Positions 1-6,925 of a stretch of 19,572 nucleotides of DNA are shown here, in pieces. Within the stretch, counting starts at the first letter, position 1, and each line of letters starts with the position of its first letter. The notes under the pieces were generated by a model, which was given only the letters and a program-made list of their open reading frames with translations, made no database searches and was not told where the DNA came from. The position numbers and the translations under genes were made by a program. Origin of the DNA: Clostridium sp. 27_14. Its GTDB lineage: Bacteria; Bacillota; Clostridia; TANB77; CAG-508. Location: positions 1-19,572 of the forward strand of contig MNRQ01000010.1 in assembly GCA_001916035.1 (NCBI GenBank), written 5' to 3'.

Positions 1-1
1 A

Positions 2-715
2 TTAAAATTACCTCAAACAAGACTTATGATTTTATGTAATCCTCATAATCCGATTGGTAAAATTTATACAAAAGAAGAATTGGCTAAAATTGGCCATTTA
101 TGCTATATGAATAATGTTATTATTTTAGTTGATGAAATACATTGTGATATAGTTGATCCAAATAAAGAATATAATGCATTTCAAAATATTAATGATGAAT
201 GCAAATATAATTCTATTATGTGTGGCGCGCCTACTAAATGTTTTAATTTAGCAGGTTTACAAACTTCATTTATGTGTATTCCTAATAAAGATATTTTTAA
301 TAGAGTAAATCGAGGGATTAATAATGATGAAATAGCAGAACCTAATACATTTGCTATTCAAGCATGTGAAGCAGCTTTTAATGAAAGTGAAGACTGGTTA
401 AAACAAATGCAACAATATATTTATGAAAATAAAATTATAGTTAAAAATTTTATTTTAGATAATAATTTACCTGTTATTTTAATTGAAAGTGAAGCAACAT
501 ATTTATTATGGATTGATTGTAGTAAAATATGTTTTGATACTGATGAATTATGTGATTTTATAAGAGAAAAAACAGGTTTATATTTATCTTCTGGTAAACA
601 ATATGGTGAAAGTGGTAAATCATTTATTAGAATGAATATTGCTTGTCCAAAAATAAGATTAAATGATGGTTTAAATCGTTTTAAATTAGGTATAAATTTA
701 TATTTAAATAGATAG
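2..715 (+). CDS. MalY/PatB-type PLP aminotransferase / C-S lyase, C-terminal part (5' end outside window)
   Basis: This is the C-terminal two thirds of a fold-type I PLP enzyme. The frame is open to the window edge (LKLPQTRL precedes the first internal Met at 26), so the true start lies upstream. Motifs seen are CNPHNPIG, the PLP-ring Asp in VDEIHCD, and the Schiff-base lysine in GAPTKCFNLAGLQ (Lys codon 236-238). The conserved C-terminal arginine for the substrate carboxylate is in SFIRMNIACP. The CNPHNP and APTK.FNLAG signatures are those of the MalY/PatB branch (cystathionine beta-lyase or cysteine desulfhydrase) rather than aspartate aminotransferases. The stop codon overlaps the Shine-Dalgarno site of the following alcohol dehydrogenase gene, so the two are probably co-transcribed. 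Exact substrate is not determinable. Third codon positions look more T-rich here than in uvrB. Confidence 0.88.
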   Translation, partial: LKLPQTRLMILCNPHNPIGKIYTKEELAKIGHLCYMNNVIILVDEIHCDIVDPNKEYNAFQNINDECKYNSIMCGAPTKCFNLAGLQTSFMCIPNKDIFNRVNRGINNDEIAEPNTFAIQACEAAFNESEDWLKQMQQYIYENKIIVKNFILDNNLPVILIESEATYLLWIDCSKICFDTDELCDFIREKTGLYLSSGKQYGESGKSFIRMNIACPKIRLNDGLNRFKLGINLYLNR

Positions 716-723
716 GAGGATTT

Positions 724-1464
724 ATGGAAAACTTTATTTATTGTACACCTACTAAATTATATTTTGGTAAAGATTCAATTTCTAATTTAGTGAATATTTT
801 AAAACCATTAGGTAAAAGAGTATTATTAACTTATGGTGGAGGTAGTATTAAAAAGAATGGTTTATATGATGAAGTAAAACAATTATTAAAAGATTTTGAA
901 ATTTTTGAATTAAGTGGAATTGAACCAAATCCTAAACATGAAAGTGTTGTTAAAGGGGCTAAAATCTGTAAAGAAAATAATATTGATGTAATTTTAAGTG
1001 TAGGTGGTGGAAGTGTTTTAGATTGCTCTAAAGCTATTTCAAGTGCTGCTTTATATGATGGTGAAGCTTGGGATTTAATTACTTATAAAGTAAAAACAAC
1101 TCGTGCATTACCGGTTGTAGATATTATAACTCTTGCTGCTACTGGATCTGAATATGATAGTGGTGGAGTCATTTCAAGAAAAGAAACAAACGATAAAGTT
1201 GGTTATATAGATGAGCATTTATTCCCAGTTGCTTCTATTTTAGACCCTACATATACTTTTACTGTTTCTAAATATCAAACAGCTGCTGGTACTATTGATG
1301 CAATTAATCATGTTTTAGAACAATATTTTTGCTCAGAACATACTTTATTAACTGATGGAATGTGTGAAGCGACTATAAAAAGTTTAATGAAAAATGTAGT
1401 TATTTGTAAAACAATAATTGTTATTACAAGAACCTCCAAGTTTTTTTTCCAACTCATAATATAA
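724..1464 (+). pseudogene. Iron-containing alcohol dehydrogenase (butanol dehydrogenase type), truncated C-terminus
   Basis: NAD(P)H-dependent type III (iron) alcohol dehydrogenase, expected to reduce aldehydes such as butyraldehyde. The N-terminal Rossmann-like half is intact: FGKDS near residue 15, VGGGSVLDCSK (nucleotide-binding GGGS, 94-97) and LAATGSE (138-143). The first two iron ligands lie in TIDAINHVLEQYF (Asp192, His196). Family similarity ends near residue 226-228 (NVVIC, about nt 1400-1408). The last 18 or so residues (KTIIVITRTSKFFFQ...) do not look like the family. Family members are about 380-390 residues, so the helical domain with the two remaining iron-binding histidines is missing, and the product should be inactive. 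GGAGG at 715-719 overlaps the upstream stop and serves as Shine-Dalgarno. The break coincides with the truncated minus-strand gene at 1457. Confidence 0.85.
1398..1457 (-). pseudogene. 5' fragment of an unknown membrane or secreted protein gene, cut at the junction
   Basis: Reading leftward from an ATG at 1457-1455, the DNA encodes MSWKKNLEVLVITIIVLQ, a basic start followed by a hydrophobic helix as in a signal peptide or membrane anchor. A Shine-Dalgarno sequence (AAAGGAG) overlaps the stop codon of the upstream minus-strand gene, ten bases before this ATG, exactly as expected for the second gene of an operon. The frame then runs into the antisense strand of the alcohol dehydrogenase gene at about 1400, so only some 18-20 codons are authentic. 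Downstream residues are antisense sequence and not annotated. This is inferred from start context and hydrophobicity alone; no family is recognisable. Confidence 0.5.
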
Positions 1465-1472
1465 CGTCTCCT

Positions 1473-2369
1473 TTAATAATCAAACTCTAATTTATCTGCT
1501 ATTTCTTCAAAATCCTTCATTATTGACTTTTCTAATATCTCAAGTTTCCTATCATAACACATTAAAACCCTGTGTACCTTAGATTCATAATAAGAATTAT
1601 TACAGCCTGAGTCAAATGCACTCTTGTAATAATACATTGCCTCATACAAATTTTGTAAATCTTCAAAAAAGATTTTATCATCATATTGCTTTTTCTCAAT
1701 TGCAACACACATATAAAAAACGTGTTTCAAATCTTCTATAAGTTCATTAACATTCCCTATAACAGACGCATTTGAAAATGCTTTATTCTCTGAAAGTACT
1801 TCTATTTTTTTTATTTTATCTAATGCACTCATATAACTAGAATACAATTCCACATTATTTGACGTACTTTCATATTTTAAAGAATTTGATTTGATTAATG
1901 AAGAAACCTCTTTATAATAGTTATATTGCCCATCACTATTACTAAGAACATTACAAAAATTTTTATAATACATATAAATAATTAATTTTTCTAAAAAGTA
2001 CCCAGAAAAAAATAATAATGATTCTATTGCAACAAAAAGTAAGATCCTTTTCAAATTTATAGTATGACCAAAAGAAAAACTAATAGCAACTTTTAATGTA
2101 TACAATGCAGATAATACATACCAAATTACTGAAATTAGTTCATGGATAAAAATTCTATTATTTTTGCAATCATACATAGAAATAGAAAAACCATAAGAAT
2201 CATAAGTATTGTATACGCAGCTATTTTTTTCTTCGCAATCAGAACATTTATTTTTATATTTTGCAGGAACATCTTTAAACGTCCGATTATTAAGTTTTAC
2301 ATTATAGCACCTATATTTGTCCTTTCTCTTTCCTGATGAATTAACTTCTGGTTCGCATACTTTGAGCAT
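1473..2369 (-). CDS. Hypothetical membrane protein with N-terminal Cys cluster and two transmembrane helices
   Basis: This 298-residue protein is not assigned to a known family. The first 70 residues are basic and contain Cys at 5, 21, 42, 45, 51 and 68. The C42-x2-C45-x5-C51 arrangement looks like a small metal-binding knuckle. Two hydrophobic segments follow (about 76-98 and 108-133), then a 165-residue, mainly charged, helix-rich C-terminal domain. The short linker between the helices suggests both termini face the cytoplasm. The start is set by AAAGGAGG eight bases before the ATG. A good promoter lies at 2447-2419. A second gene begins 15 bases past its stop but is cut off at about 1400. 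Function unknown; the layout (cytosolic Cys motif, membrane hairpin, cytosolic helical domain) would fit a sensor or scaffold, which is inference only. Confidence 0.75.
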   Translation of the reverse strand: MLKVCEPEVNSSGKRKDKYRCYNVKLNNRTFKDVPAKYKNKCSDCEEKNSCVYNTYDSYGFSISMYDCKNNRIFIHELISVIWYVLSALYTLKVAISFSFGHTINLKRILLFVAIESLLFFSGYFLEKLIIYMYYKNFCNVLSNSDGQYNYYKEVSSLIKSNSLKYESTSNNVELYSSYMSALDKIKKIEVLSENKAFSNASVIGNVNELIEDLKHVFYMCVAIEKKQYDDKIFFEDLQNLYEAMYYYKSAFDSGCNNSYYESKVHRVLMCYDRKLEILEKSIMKDFEEIADKLEFDY

Positions 2370-2418
2370 AAAATTTCCTCCTTTATAATCTATTTAATTT
2401 TCAATGTGCGACATAATT

Positions 2419-2447
2419 ATATTAACATAAAATGGAACAAAAATCAA
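2419..2447 (-). promoter_or_regulatory. SigA-type promoter of the Cys-cluster membrane protein gene
   Basis: On the minus strand, TTGATT (2447-2442) and TAATAT (2424-2419) are separated by exactly 17 bases, about 50 bases before the start codon at 2369. It is divergent from the uvrB promoter about 20 bases away. Confidence 0.55.
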
Positions 2448-2464
2448 TATTATTGCAAATTTTA

Positions 2465-2494
2465 TTGAAAACTAGCTTGTATTTGGTATATAAT
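2465..2494 (+). promoter_or_regulatory. SigA-type promoter of uvrB
   Basis: TTGAAA (2465-2470) and TATAAT (2489-2494) with an 18-base spacer. Transcription would start near 2501, giving a leader of about 80 bases that contains the inverted repeat at 2535-2553. Confidence 0.6.
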
Positions 2495-2534
2495 ATAAAC
2501 ATAACATTTTTTATAATATAATCAATTCATTATA

Positions 2535-2553
2535 AGTCAAAGTACATTTGACT
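2535..2553 (+). promoter_or_regulatory. Inverted repeat in the uvrB leader, possible operator
   Basis: AGTCAAA-GTACA-TTTGACT is a perfect 7-bp inverted repeat with a 5-base centre, lying downstream of the predicted uvrB promoter and 20 bases before the AGGAGG site. It could be a repressor-binding site or a small RNA hairpin. It does not match the usual Firmicutes LexA box (GAAC-n4-GTTC), and no such box was seen nearby. Confidence 0.4.
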
Positions 2554-2582
2554 CTAATTATAATTATTAGGAGGATCTTTTT

Positions 2583-4544
2583 ATGTTTAAACTACATTCA
2601 GAATATACTCCAACAGGAGACCAACCACACGCAATAGAATATTTATCAAACGGTATTAAACAAGGCAAAAAATTTCAAACTTTACTTGGTGTTACAGGTT
2701 CAGGAAAAACTTTTACAATGGCAAACATAATAAACAAAGTACAAAGACCAACTTTAGTCTTAGCGCACAACAAAACACTAGCAGGACAACTATATTCAGA
2801 ATTTAAAGAATTCTTTCCAGAAAATAATGTTGAATACTTTGTAAGTTATTATGATTATTATCAACCAGAAAGTTATATACCAAGTTCTGATACTTATATA
2901 GAAAAAGATGCATCAATAAATGATGAAATAGACAAACTAAGACATTCTGCCACACTATCCCTTTTTGAAACAAGAGATGTAATAATAGTAGCATCTGTTT
3001 CATGCATATATGGTTTAGGAGATCCAGAAGATTATCAAGAGATGATGTTATCTTTAAGACCTGGTATGCAAAAAAGTAGAGATGATGTTTTAAAAAAATT
3101 AGTTGAAATGCAATATTCCAGAAACGAAATTGACTTCAAAAGAGGTACTTTTAGAGCCAAAGGAGATATTGCAGAAATATATCCATCTTCACAAAGTGAA
3201 AGTGCTGTAAGAGTTGAGTTCTGGGGAGATGAAATCGAAAAAATCTCTGAAATAAATCCTTTAACAGGAAAAGCTATTGGAGAAAGAAAACACATTCTTA
3301 TTCCACCAGCTTCTCAATACGTAACAAAAAAAGACAAATTAGAAAAAGCTATTGGAACAATAGAAACAGAATTAGAAGAAAGAATAAAATATTTTAAAGA
3401 TAATAACAAACTTATAGAAGCCCAACGAATAGAGGAAAGAACAAATTTCGATATAGAAATGATGAAAGAAACAGGATTTTGCCAAGGAATTGAAAACTAT
3501 TCAAGACATATTAGTGGCAGAAAGCCGGGTTCTCCCCCATTCACTTTATTTGATTACTTTCCAAAAGACTTTCTTTTACTTATAGATGAATCACATGCAA
3601 CAATCCCACAAGTAAAAGCAATGTACAATGGAGACAAATCAAGAAAAGACTCCTTAGTAAACTATGGCTTTCGCTTACCTTCCGCTTATGACAATAGACC
3701 ATTAAAATTTGACGAATTTGAAAAAAGAATAAATCAAGTAGTATTTGTAAGTGCTACACCTGCCGATTACGAAAGCGAACACAGCAAAGAAAATGTTGTA
3801 GAGCAAATTATAAGGCCTACTGGATTACTAGATCCTAAAATAGAAGTCAGACCTGTTGAAAATCAAATTGATAATTTAATAGAACAAATACATGAAAGAG
3901 TTGAAAAACATGAAAGAGTTTTAGTAACAACTCTAACAAAAAAAATGGCAGAAGATTTAACATCATACTTAAAAGGATTAGACATAAAAGTTGCCTATAT
4001 GCATTCTGATACTAAAGCACTAGAAAGAATGGAAATTATAAGAAATTTACGTTTAGGAGAGTTTGATGTACTAGTAGGAATAAATCTTTTAAGAGAAGGT
4101 CTTGATATTCCTGAAGTATCACTAGTAGCAATTCTTGACGCAGATAAAGAAGGTTTTTTACGTTCAGAACGTTCACTTATACAAACAATAGGTAGAGCTG
4201 CTAGAAATACAGACGGCACTGTTATAATGTATGCTGATGAACTAACCGAAAGCATGGAAAAAGCTATAACAGAAACAAACCGTAGAAGAAAAATCCAAGA
4301 GGAATATAATAAAGAACATGGAATTACCCCTAAAACCATTAAAAAATCTGTTAGAGAAACAATCAGTATAACAAAGCAAGAAGATATTGGAGTAGAATAC
4401 AAACTAGAGAAAAAAGAAGATATAAAAGAAACTATTTCTAAAATTACTGATGAAATGCTTCAATTTGCCAGCCAAATGGAGTTTGAAAAAGCAGCAGAAT
4501 TACGTGATAAAATAAAAGAATTAGAAAAATTATTATATCAATAA
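2583..4544 (+). CDS. uvrB: UvrABC excinuclease subunit B
   Basis: UvrB receives damaged DNA from UvrA, verifies the lesion with its beta-hairpin and recruits UvrC for dual incision in nucleotide excision repair (cytoplasm). The protein is complete at 653 residues, a normal length. Seen in order: Walker A GVTGSGKT (36-43), the aromatic YYDYYQPESY beta-hairpin, a Walker B/DEAD-like DESH (335-338), SATPADYE, the helicase domain 2 motifs GINLLREGLDIPEVSLV and QTIGRAARN, and a C-terminal UVR motif (about 616-651) for UvrC contact. AGGAGG lies eight bases before ATG. It stands alone here, with no uvrA or uvrC alongside. Some Clostridia place uvrB next to uvrA; the context here gives no support for co-transcription. 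Confidence 0.98.
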   Translation: MFKLHSEYTPTGDQPHAIEYLSNGIKQGKKFQTLLGVTGSGKTFTMANIINKVQRPTLVLAHNKTLAGQLYSEFKEFFPENNVEYFVSYYDYYQPESYIPSSDTYIEKDASINDEIDKLRHSATLSLFETRDVIIVASVSCIYGLGDPEDYQEMMLSLRPGMQKSRDDVLKKLVEMQYSRNEIDFKRGTFRAKGDIAEIYPSSQSESAVRVEFWGDEIEKISEINPLTGKAIGERKHILIPPASQYVTKKDKLEKAIGTIETELEERIKYFKDNNKLIEAQRIEERTNFDIEMMKETGFCQGIENYSRHISGRKPGSPPFTLFDYFPKDFLLLIDESHATIPQVKAMYNGDKSRKDSLVNYGFRLPSAYDNRPLKFDEFEKRINQVVFVSATPADYESEHSKENVVEQIIRPTGLLDPKIEVRPVENQIDNLIEQIHERVEKHERVLVTTLTKKMAEDLTSYLKGLDIKVAYMHSDTKALERMEIIRNLRLGEFDVLVGINLLREGLDIPEVSLVAILDADKEGFLRSERSLIQTIGRAARNTDGTVIMYADELTESMEKAITETNRRRKIQEEYNKEHGITPKTIKKSVRETISITKQEDIGVEYKLEKKEDIKETISKITDEMLQFASQMEFEKAAELRDKIKELEKLLYQ

Positions 4545-4588
4545 TAAACCTTTCTAGTTATTCAAATATTTGCATCTTTGTTTCTACA

Positions 4589-4664
4589 AAAATGGGAAAA
4601 GAACAAATCAGAAAACTAAAAACATAAACATTTTTAGTACTGATATTGTTCTTTTAACCATTTT
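4589..4664 (+). terminator. Long imperfect hairpin after uvrB (terminator or palindromic unit)
   Basis: Two arms pair over about 30 bp with small bulges: AAAATGG, AAAAGAACAA, ATCAG and ACTAAAAA on the left meet TTTTTAGT, CTGAT, TTGTTCTTTT and CCATTTT on the right, around the 8-base loop CATAAACA. It starts 45 bases after the uvrB stop and is followed by a weak T-rich tail. It is longer and less perfect than the other terminators in this window, so a small palindromic repeat or structured RNA is an alternative. Confidence 0.5.
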
Positions 4665-4712
4665 AATTTACAATTCGTAAATTTGTTTACTGCATTAATG
4701 TGACAATTGTCT

Positions 4713-4916
4713 TCAGTTACAAAAAATTGACTTCAATTCCTGAGTATCTAAGATATATATAGGTTCCCCATCATTATTAAAAACAATTTTATAAGAAACC
4801 TTAAATTTTTTTAATGCTTTCAACTCTTCATCATCAAGCGGCGTCTTTATTGATTCACTCTGTGAACTAACAATTCTGCCATATAAATGTTTTGAAAGAT
4901 ATCCCGAAAATAGCAA
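4713..4916 (-). CDS. Small hypothetical protein (67 residues, TTG start)
   Basis: Unrecognised 67-residue protein. The start is placed at the TTG at 4916-4914, because a strong AAAGGAGG sits eight bases upstream. An ATG at 4988 in the same frame would add 24 hydrophobic residues, but it has no ribosome binding site and its extension reads through the Shine-Dalgarno sequence. From the TTG the protein begins MLFSGYLSKHLYGRIV and ends with a charged region containing DDEELKALKKFKV and YKIVFNNDGEPIYILD. The last part would suit a short beta-hairpin, such as an incomplete PepSY-like or regulatory fold, but this is a guess. It follows the Mbeg1-like gene on the same strand, separated by a terminator-like hairpin. 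Confidence 0.5.
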   Translation of the reverse strand: MLFSGYLSKHLYGRIVSSQSESIKTPLDDEELKALKKFKVSYKIVFNNDGEPIYILDTQELKSIFCN

Positions 4917-4988
4917 TATTATTACCTCCTTTATCTTGCAGTAAACAAAAATAATAACAATATAAATTATACAATAAATCAAAAGCAA

Positions 4989-5039
4989 AAATGGAAAAAT
5001 TTGTAAAAAGTATAAAATAATTTACAAAAATTTCCATTT
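4989..5039 (-). terminator. Rho-independent terminator-like hairpin after the Mbeg1-like gene
   Basis: Arms of 19 bp (4989-5007 and 5021-5039) pair at 17 positions around a 13-base loop. On the minus strand the structure follows the hydrolase stop by about 60 bases and is succeeded by TTGCTTTT. Its outer bases (AAATGG/CCATTT) resemble those of the hairpin at 4589-4664. Confidence 0.5.
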
Positions 5040-5100
5040 ATATGTTTTATAAAAAACTTATTATATAACATTAGCAGCTTTTACAACTTTGTTATTTTTC

Positions 5101-6211
5101 TCAATTAGTCTGTTTTAATATATCATTTTTTGCATTTTCCTTAAAGTTATCTTTCCCAACTTTCACAAAAATGCTTACAGCTTTATTTAAAGCCTTTTTA
5201 CTATTTTCATCAAGTTCTTTATAAGATTTAATCATTGTTTTTGCATTTGCAAACCACTTTCCACTAATTTCAGAAAGAGTTTCTGCTTGTGTTGAATTTA
5301 ATACTTCAAAAAGAACACTTACAAATTGTTCTCTTTGTTTAGGAGTAACCTCTTTAATCCAATTACTGATTGTTTGATCTATAAATTCACTAGAATTTGT
5401 AAACTCATCTCTAACAAATTTATCACCTAATACTTGCCAACTATATAAGTCATGTTGCATAATTCCTGTTTGAGTACTTTCCAAAATTATAATTTTTTCC
5501 TTATGATTTAATAATCTACCTATAATAGAAGTTTGTGGCATAAATGTTTGAATTTTAGGTAAAATCCTTCTATATTCTTCTGTATCAACAATATTCTCAC
5601 TAAATCCAGGTCCATCATTATTATACACTGTAACTATCTTTTCTTGAAATTTTAAATCACAAAAAGCTGCTGCATAAATAGCTAAATTTCCACCTTTTGA
5701 ATGACCACCTACAAATATTTTTAAATTTTCATTATCATATTTTTTTGCAATACTATTTAAGTAATTCACTGCATCTATTTGTGAAGGAACTGTATCACTA
5801 AAACACATGTTTAGGTCTTCCCTCCACCCTACAATAGTATTATCTGTTCCCCTAAAAGCAACATATATATAATCATTTGGCAAATGAACAGTAATTGCAG
5901 AAAATTGTTTTTCTTGTTCTACATCTATTTTATTTATAAAATCTGATATATATAAATTTCCAAATCTAAGACTATTAGCTAAAACAGGATATAAATCAAC
6001 ATCTTCTTTTTGTAAAACTCTTGCAGTTGTTCCGATTAGTTTCATATCTTTTATAACTTTCCTTTATAGTTATCTTTTCTGTATTTGATATTATTTTTTC
6101 ATCAAGAGGAAAATATGAAAAGCGTGCTAAAATTAAATTATCAATTTCATTAAATTCTGTTTTTGTTAGTAGTATATCTCTCCATTGCATATAATCAAAA
6201 ATATTTGCCAT
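5101..6211 (-). pseudogene. Mbeg1-like (DUF2974) alpha/beta-hydrolase, frameshifted
   Basis: Putative lipase/esterase-like alpha/beta-hydrolase of the Mbeg1-like family. The coding sequence is in two overlapping frames. The N-terminal piece (start ATG at 6211) reads MANIFDYMQWRD...NEIDNLILARFSYF, a family-typical opening. The remainder in the next frame carries LRFGNLYISDF, VAFRGTDNTIVGWREDLNM, the nucleophile elbow GGHSKGGN (Ser codon 5700-5698), VYNNDGPGF and GIMQHDLYSW. Skipping one base in the AAAA run at 6052-6049 joins them as ...ESYKDMKLIGTT..., giving about 369 residues, the normal family length. An internal ATG at 6045 preceded by AAAGGAAAG could restart translation, but that product would lack the conserved N-terminus. 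Sequencing indel, genuine pseudogene and frameshifting are all possible, in that order of likelihood. The substrate is unknown. Confidence 0.82.
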
Positions 6212-6246
6212 TTTTATTCCATCCCTTCCATAATTTTTATATCCAC

Positions 6247-6275
6247 ATTTTATCATATTGATTTTTTATAAACAA
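6247..6275 (-). promoter_or_regulatory. Promoter of the Mbeg1-like gene
   Basis: On the minus strand, TTGTTT (6275-6270) and TAAAAT (6252-6247) with a 17-base spacer, about 40 bases before the ATG at 6211. Confidence 0.45.
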
Positions 6276-6303
6276 GTAATTTTTTTAATTTTAAAAAATT
6301 ACT
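6275..6303. other. Perfect palindrome between divergent promoters
   Basis: AGTAATTTTTT and AAAAAATTACT form an 11-bp perfect inverted repeat with a 7-base centre. It lies exactly between the divergent promoters of the Mbeg1-like gene and the Ser/Thr-rich protein gene, touching the -35 element of each. A shared operator is possible; an AT-rich palindrome by chance is the alternative. Confidence 0.35.
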
Positions 6304-6332
6304 AGACAAGCTTTTAGTAGATATGATATTAT
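6303..6332 (+). promoter_or_regulatory. Promoter of the Ser/Thr/Asn-rich membrane protein gene
   Basis: TAGACA (6303-6308) and TATTAT (6327-6332) with an 18-base spacer, about 55 bases before the GTG start at 6387. Confidence 0.4.
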
Positions 6333-6386
6333 ATTACTGTCAATCAAATGATAAAACTTTTTATACAATTTAGGAGGTAATGTGAA

Positions 6387-6806
6387 GTGAAATCAAATCA
6401 ATTAAAATTAATTTTTATAAGTTGTATTTTAATAATTATATCTGTATTTTTTTATACAGTAAAAGCTGTTGATACTGAAAATACAGATAATTCTGTTAAT
6501 TATACTGAAAGTAGCAATTCAACTTCTAGTACCACAAATACTTCAAGCAACACTTCTGCTTCAAATAATACTTCATCAAGCGCATCAAATTCAACTACAA
6601 ACACTAGTACAAGTGATGATGAAACAGACAATACAACTTCTTTTGCAAATTACACCGGTGTTTCTGATACAAGTTCAACAACAGTTTCAAATTATTCACC
6701 AGATTCAGAACTAGGGATTGCTCAAATTTTAAACATTTTATTAATTGTAGTTGGTGTTTTACTAATATTTTTAGCTATTGCAATTATAATAAAAATAAAT
6801 CAATAA
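6387..6806 (+). CDS. Ser/Thr/Asn-rich surface protein with signal peptide and C-terminal membrane anchor
   Basis: 139 residues starting with GTG, fixed by AGGAGG nine bases upstream. Residues 1-28 form a signal peptide (KSNQLK, a long hydrophobic stretch, then YTVKAVD). Residues 29-107 are almost wholly Ser, Thr, Asn and Asp with no recognisable domain. Residues 109-136 are a strong transmembrane helix followed by KINQ. The expected topology is a short disordered extracellular linker held by one or two helices. If the N-terminal helix is not cleaved, the central stretch forms an external loop. Function is unknown. Its neighbour at 6926 has the same plan (signal, low-complexity middle, C-terminal helix), but a terminator separates them. 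The Ser/Thr tract could be glycosylated; this is inference. Confidence 0.7.
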   Translation: MKSNQLKLIFISCILIIISVFFYTVKAVDTENTDNSVNYTESSNSTSSTTNTSSNTSASNNTSSSASNSTTNTSTSDDETDNTTSFANYTGVSDTSSTTVSNYSPDSELGIAQILNILLIVVGVLLIFLAIAIIIKINQ

Positions 6807-6814
6807 TTTTCTCT

Positions 6815-6839
6815 AAAGATTCAATTAATTTGAATCTTT
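6815..6839 (+). terminator. Rho-independent terminator of the Ser/Thr-rich protein gene
   Basis: AAAGATTCAA-TTAAT-TTGAATCTTT: a perfect 10-bp stem with a 5-base loop, starting eight bases after the stop codon and running into a T tail. Confidence 0.75.
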
Positions 6840-6925
6840 TTCCATTTTTATATTTTTTTGCATACATATTTTTTATCATTTTTTTCAATACTAATAATGT
6901 AATTCTATAATAAGGAGGAATATAT

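Noticed and set aside
1260..1397. Continuation of the minus-strand reading frame beyond 1398
   Set aside because: It runs antisense to well-conserved dehydrogenase codons, so it is not part of the truncated gene.
3995..4402. Open frame of 135 codons antisense to uvrB
   Set aside because: It lies entirely within uvrB, has no ribosome binding site and its composition mirrors the uvrB codons.
4665..4683. AATTTAC/GTAAATT inverted repeat
   Set aside because: Short, AT-only apart from a single pair, and not placed to serve a clear gene end; chance is likely in this composition.
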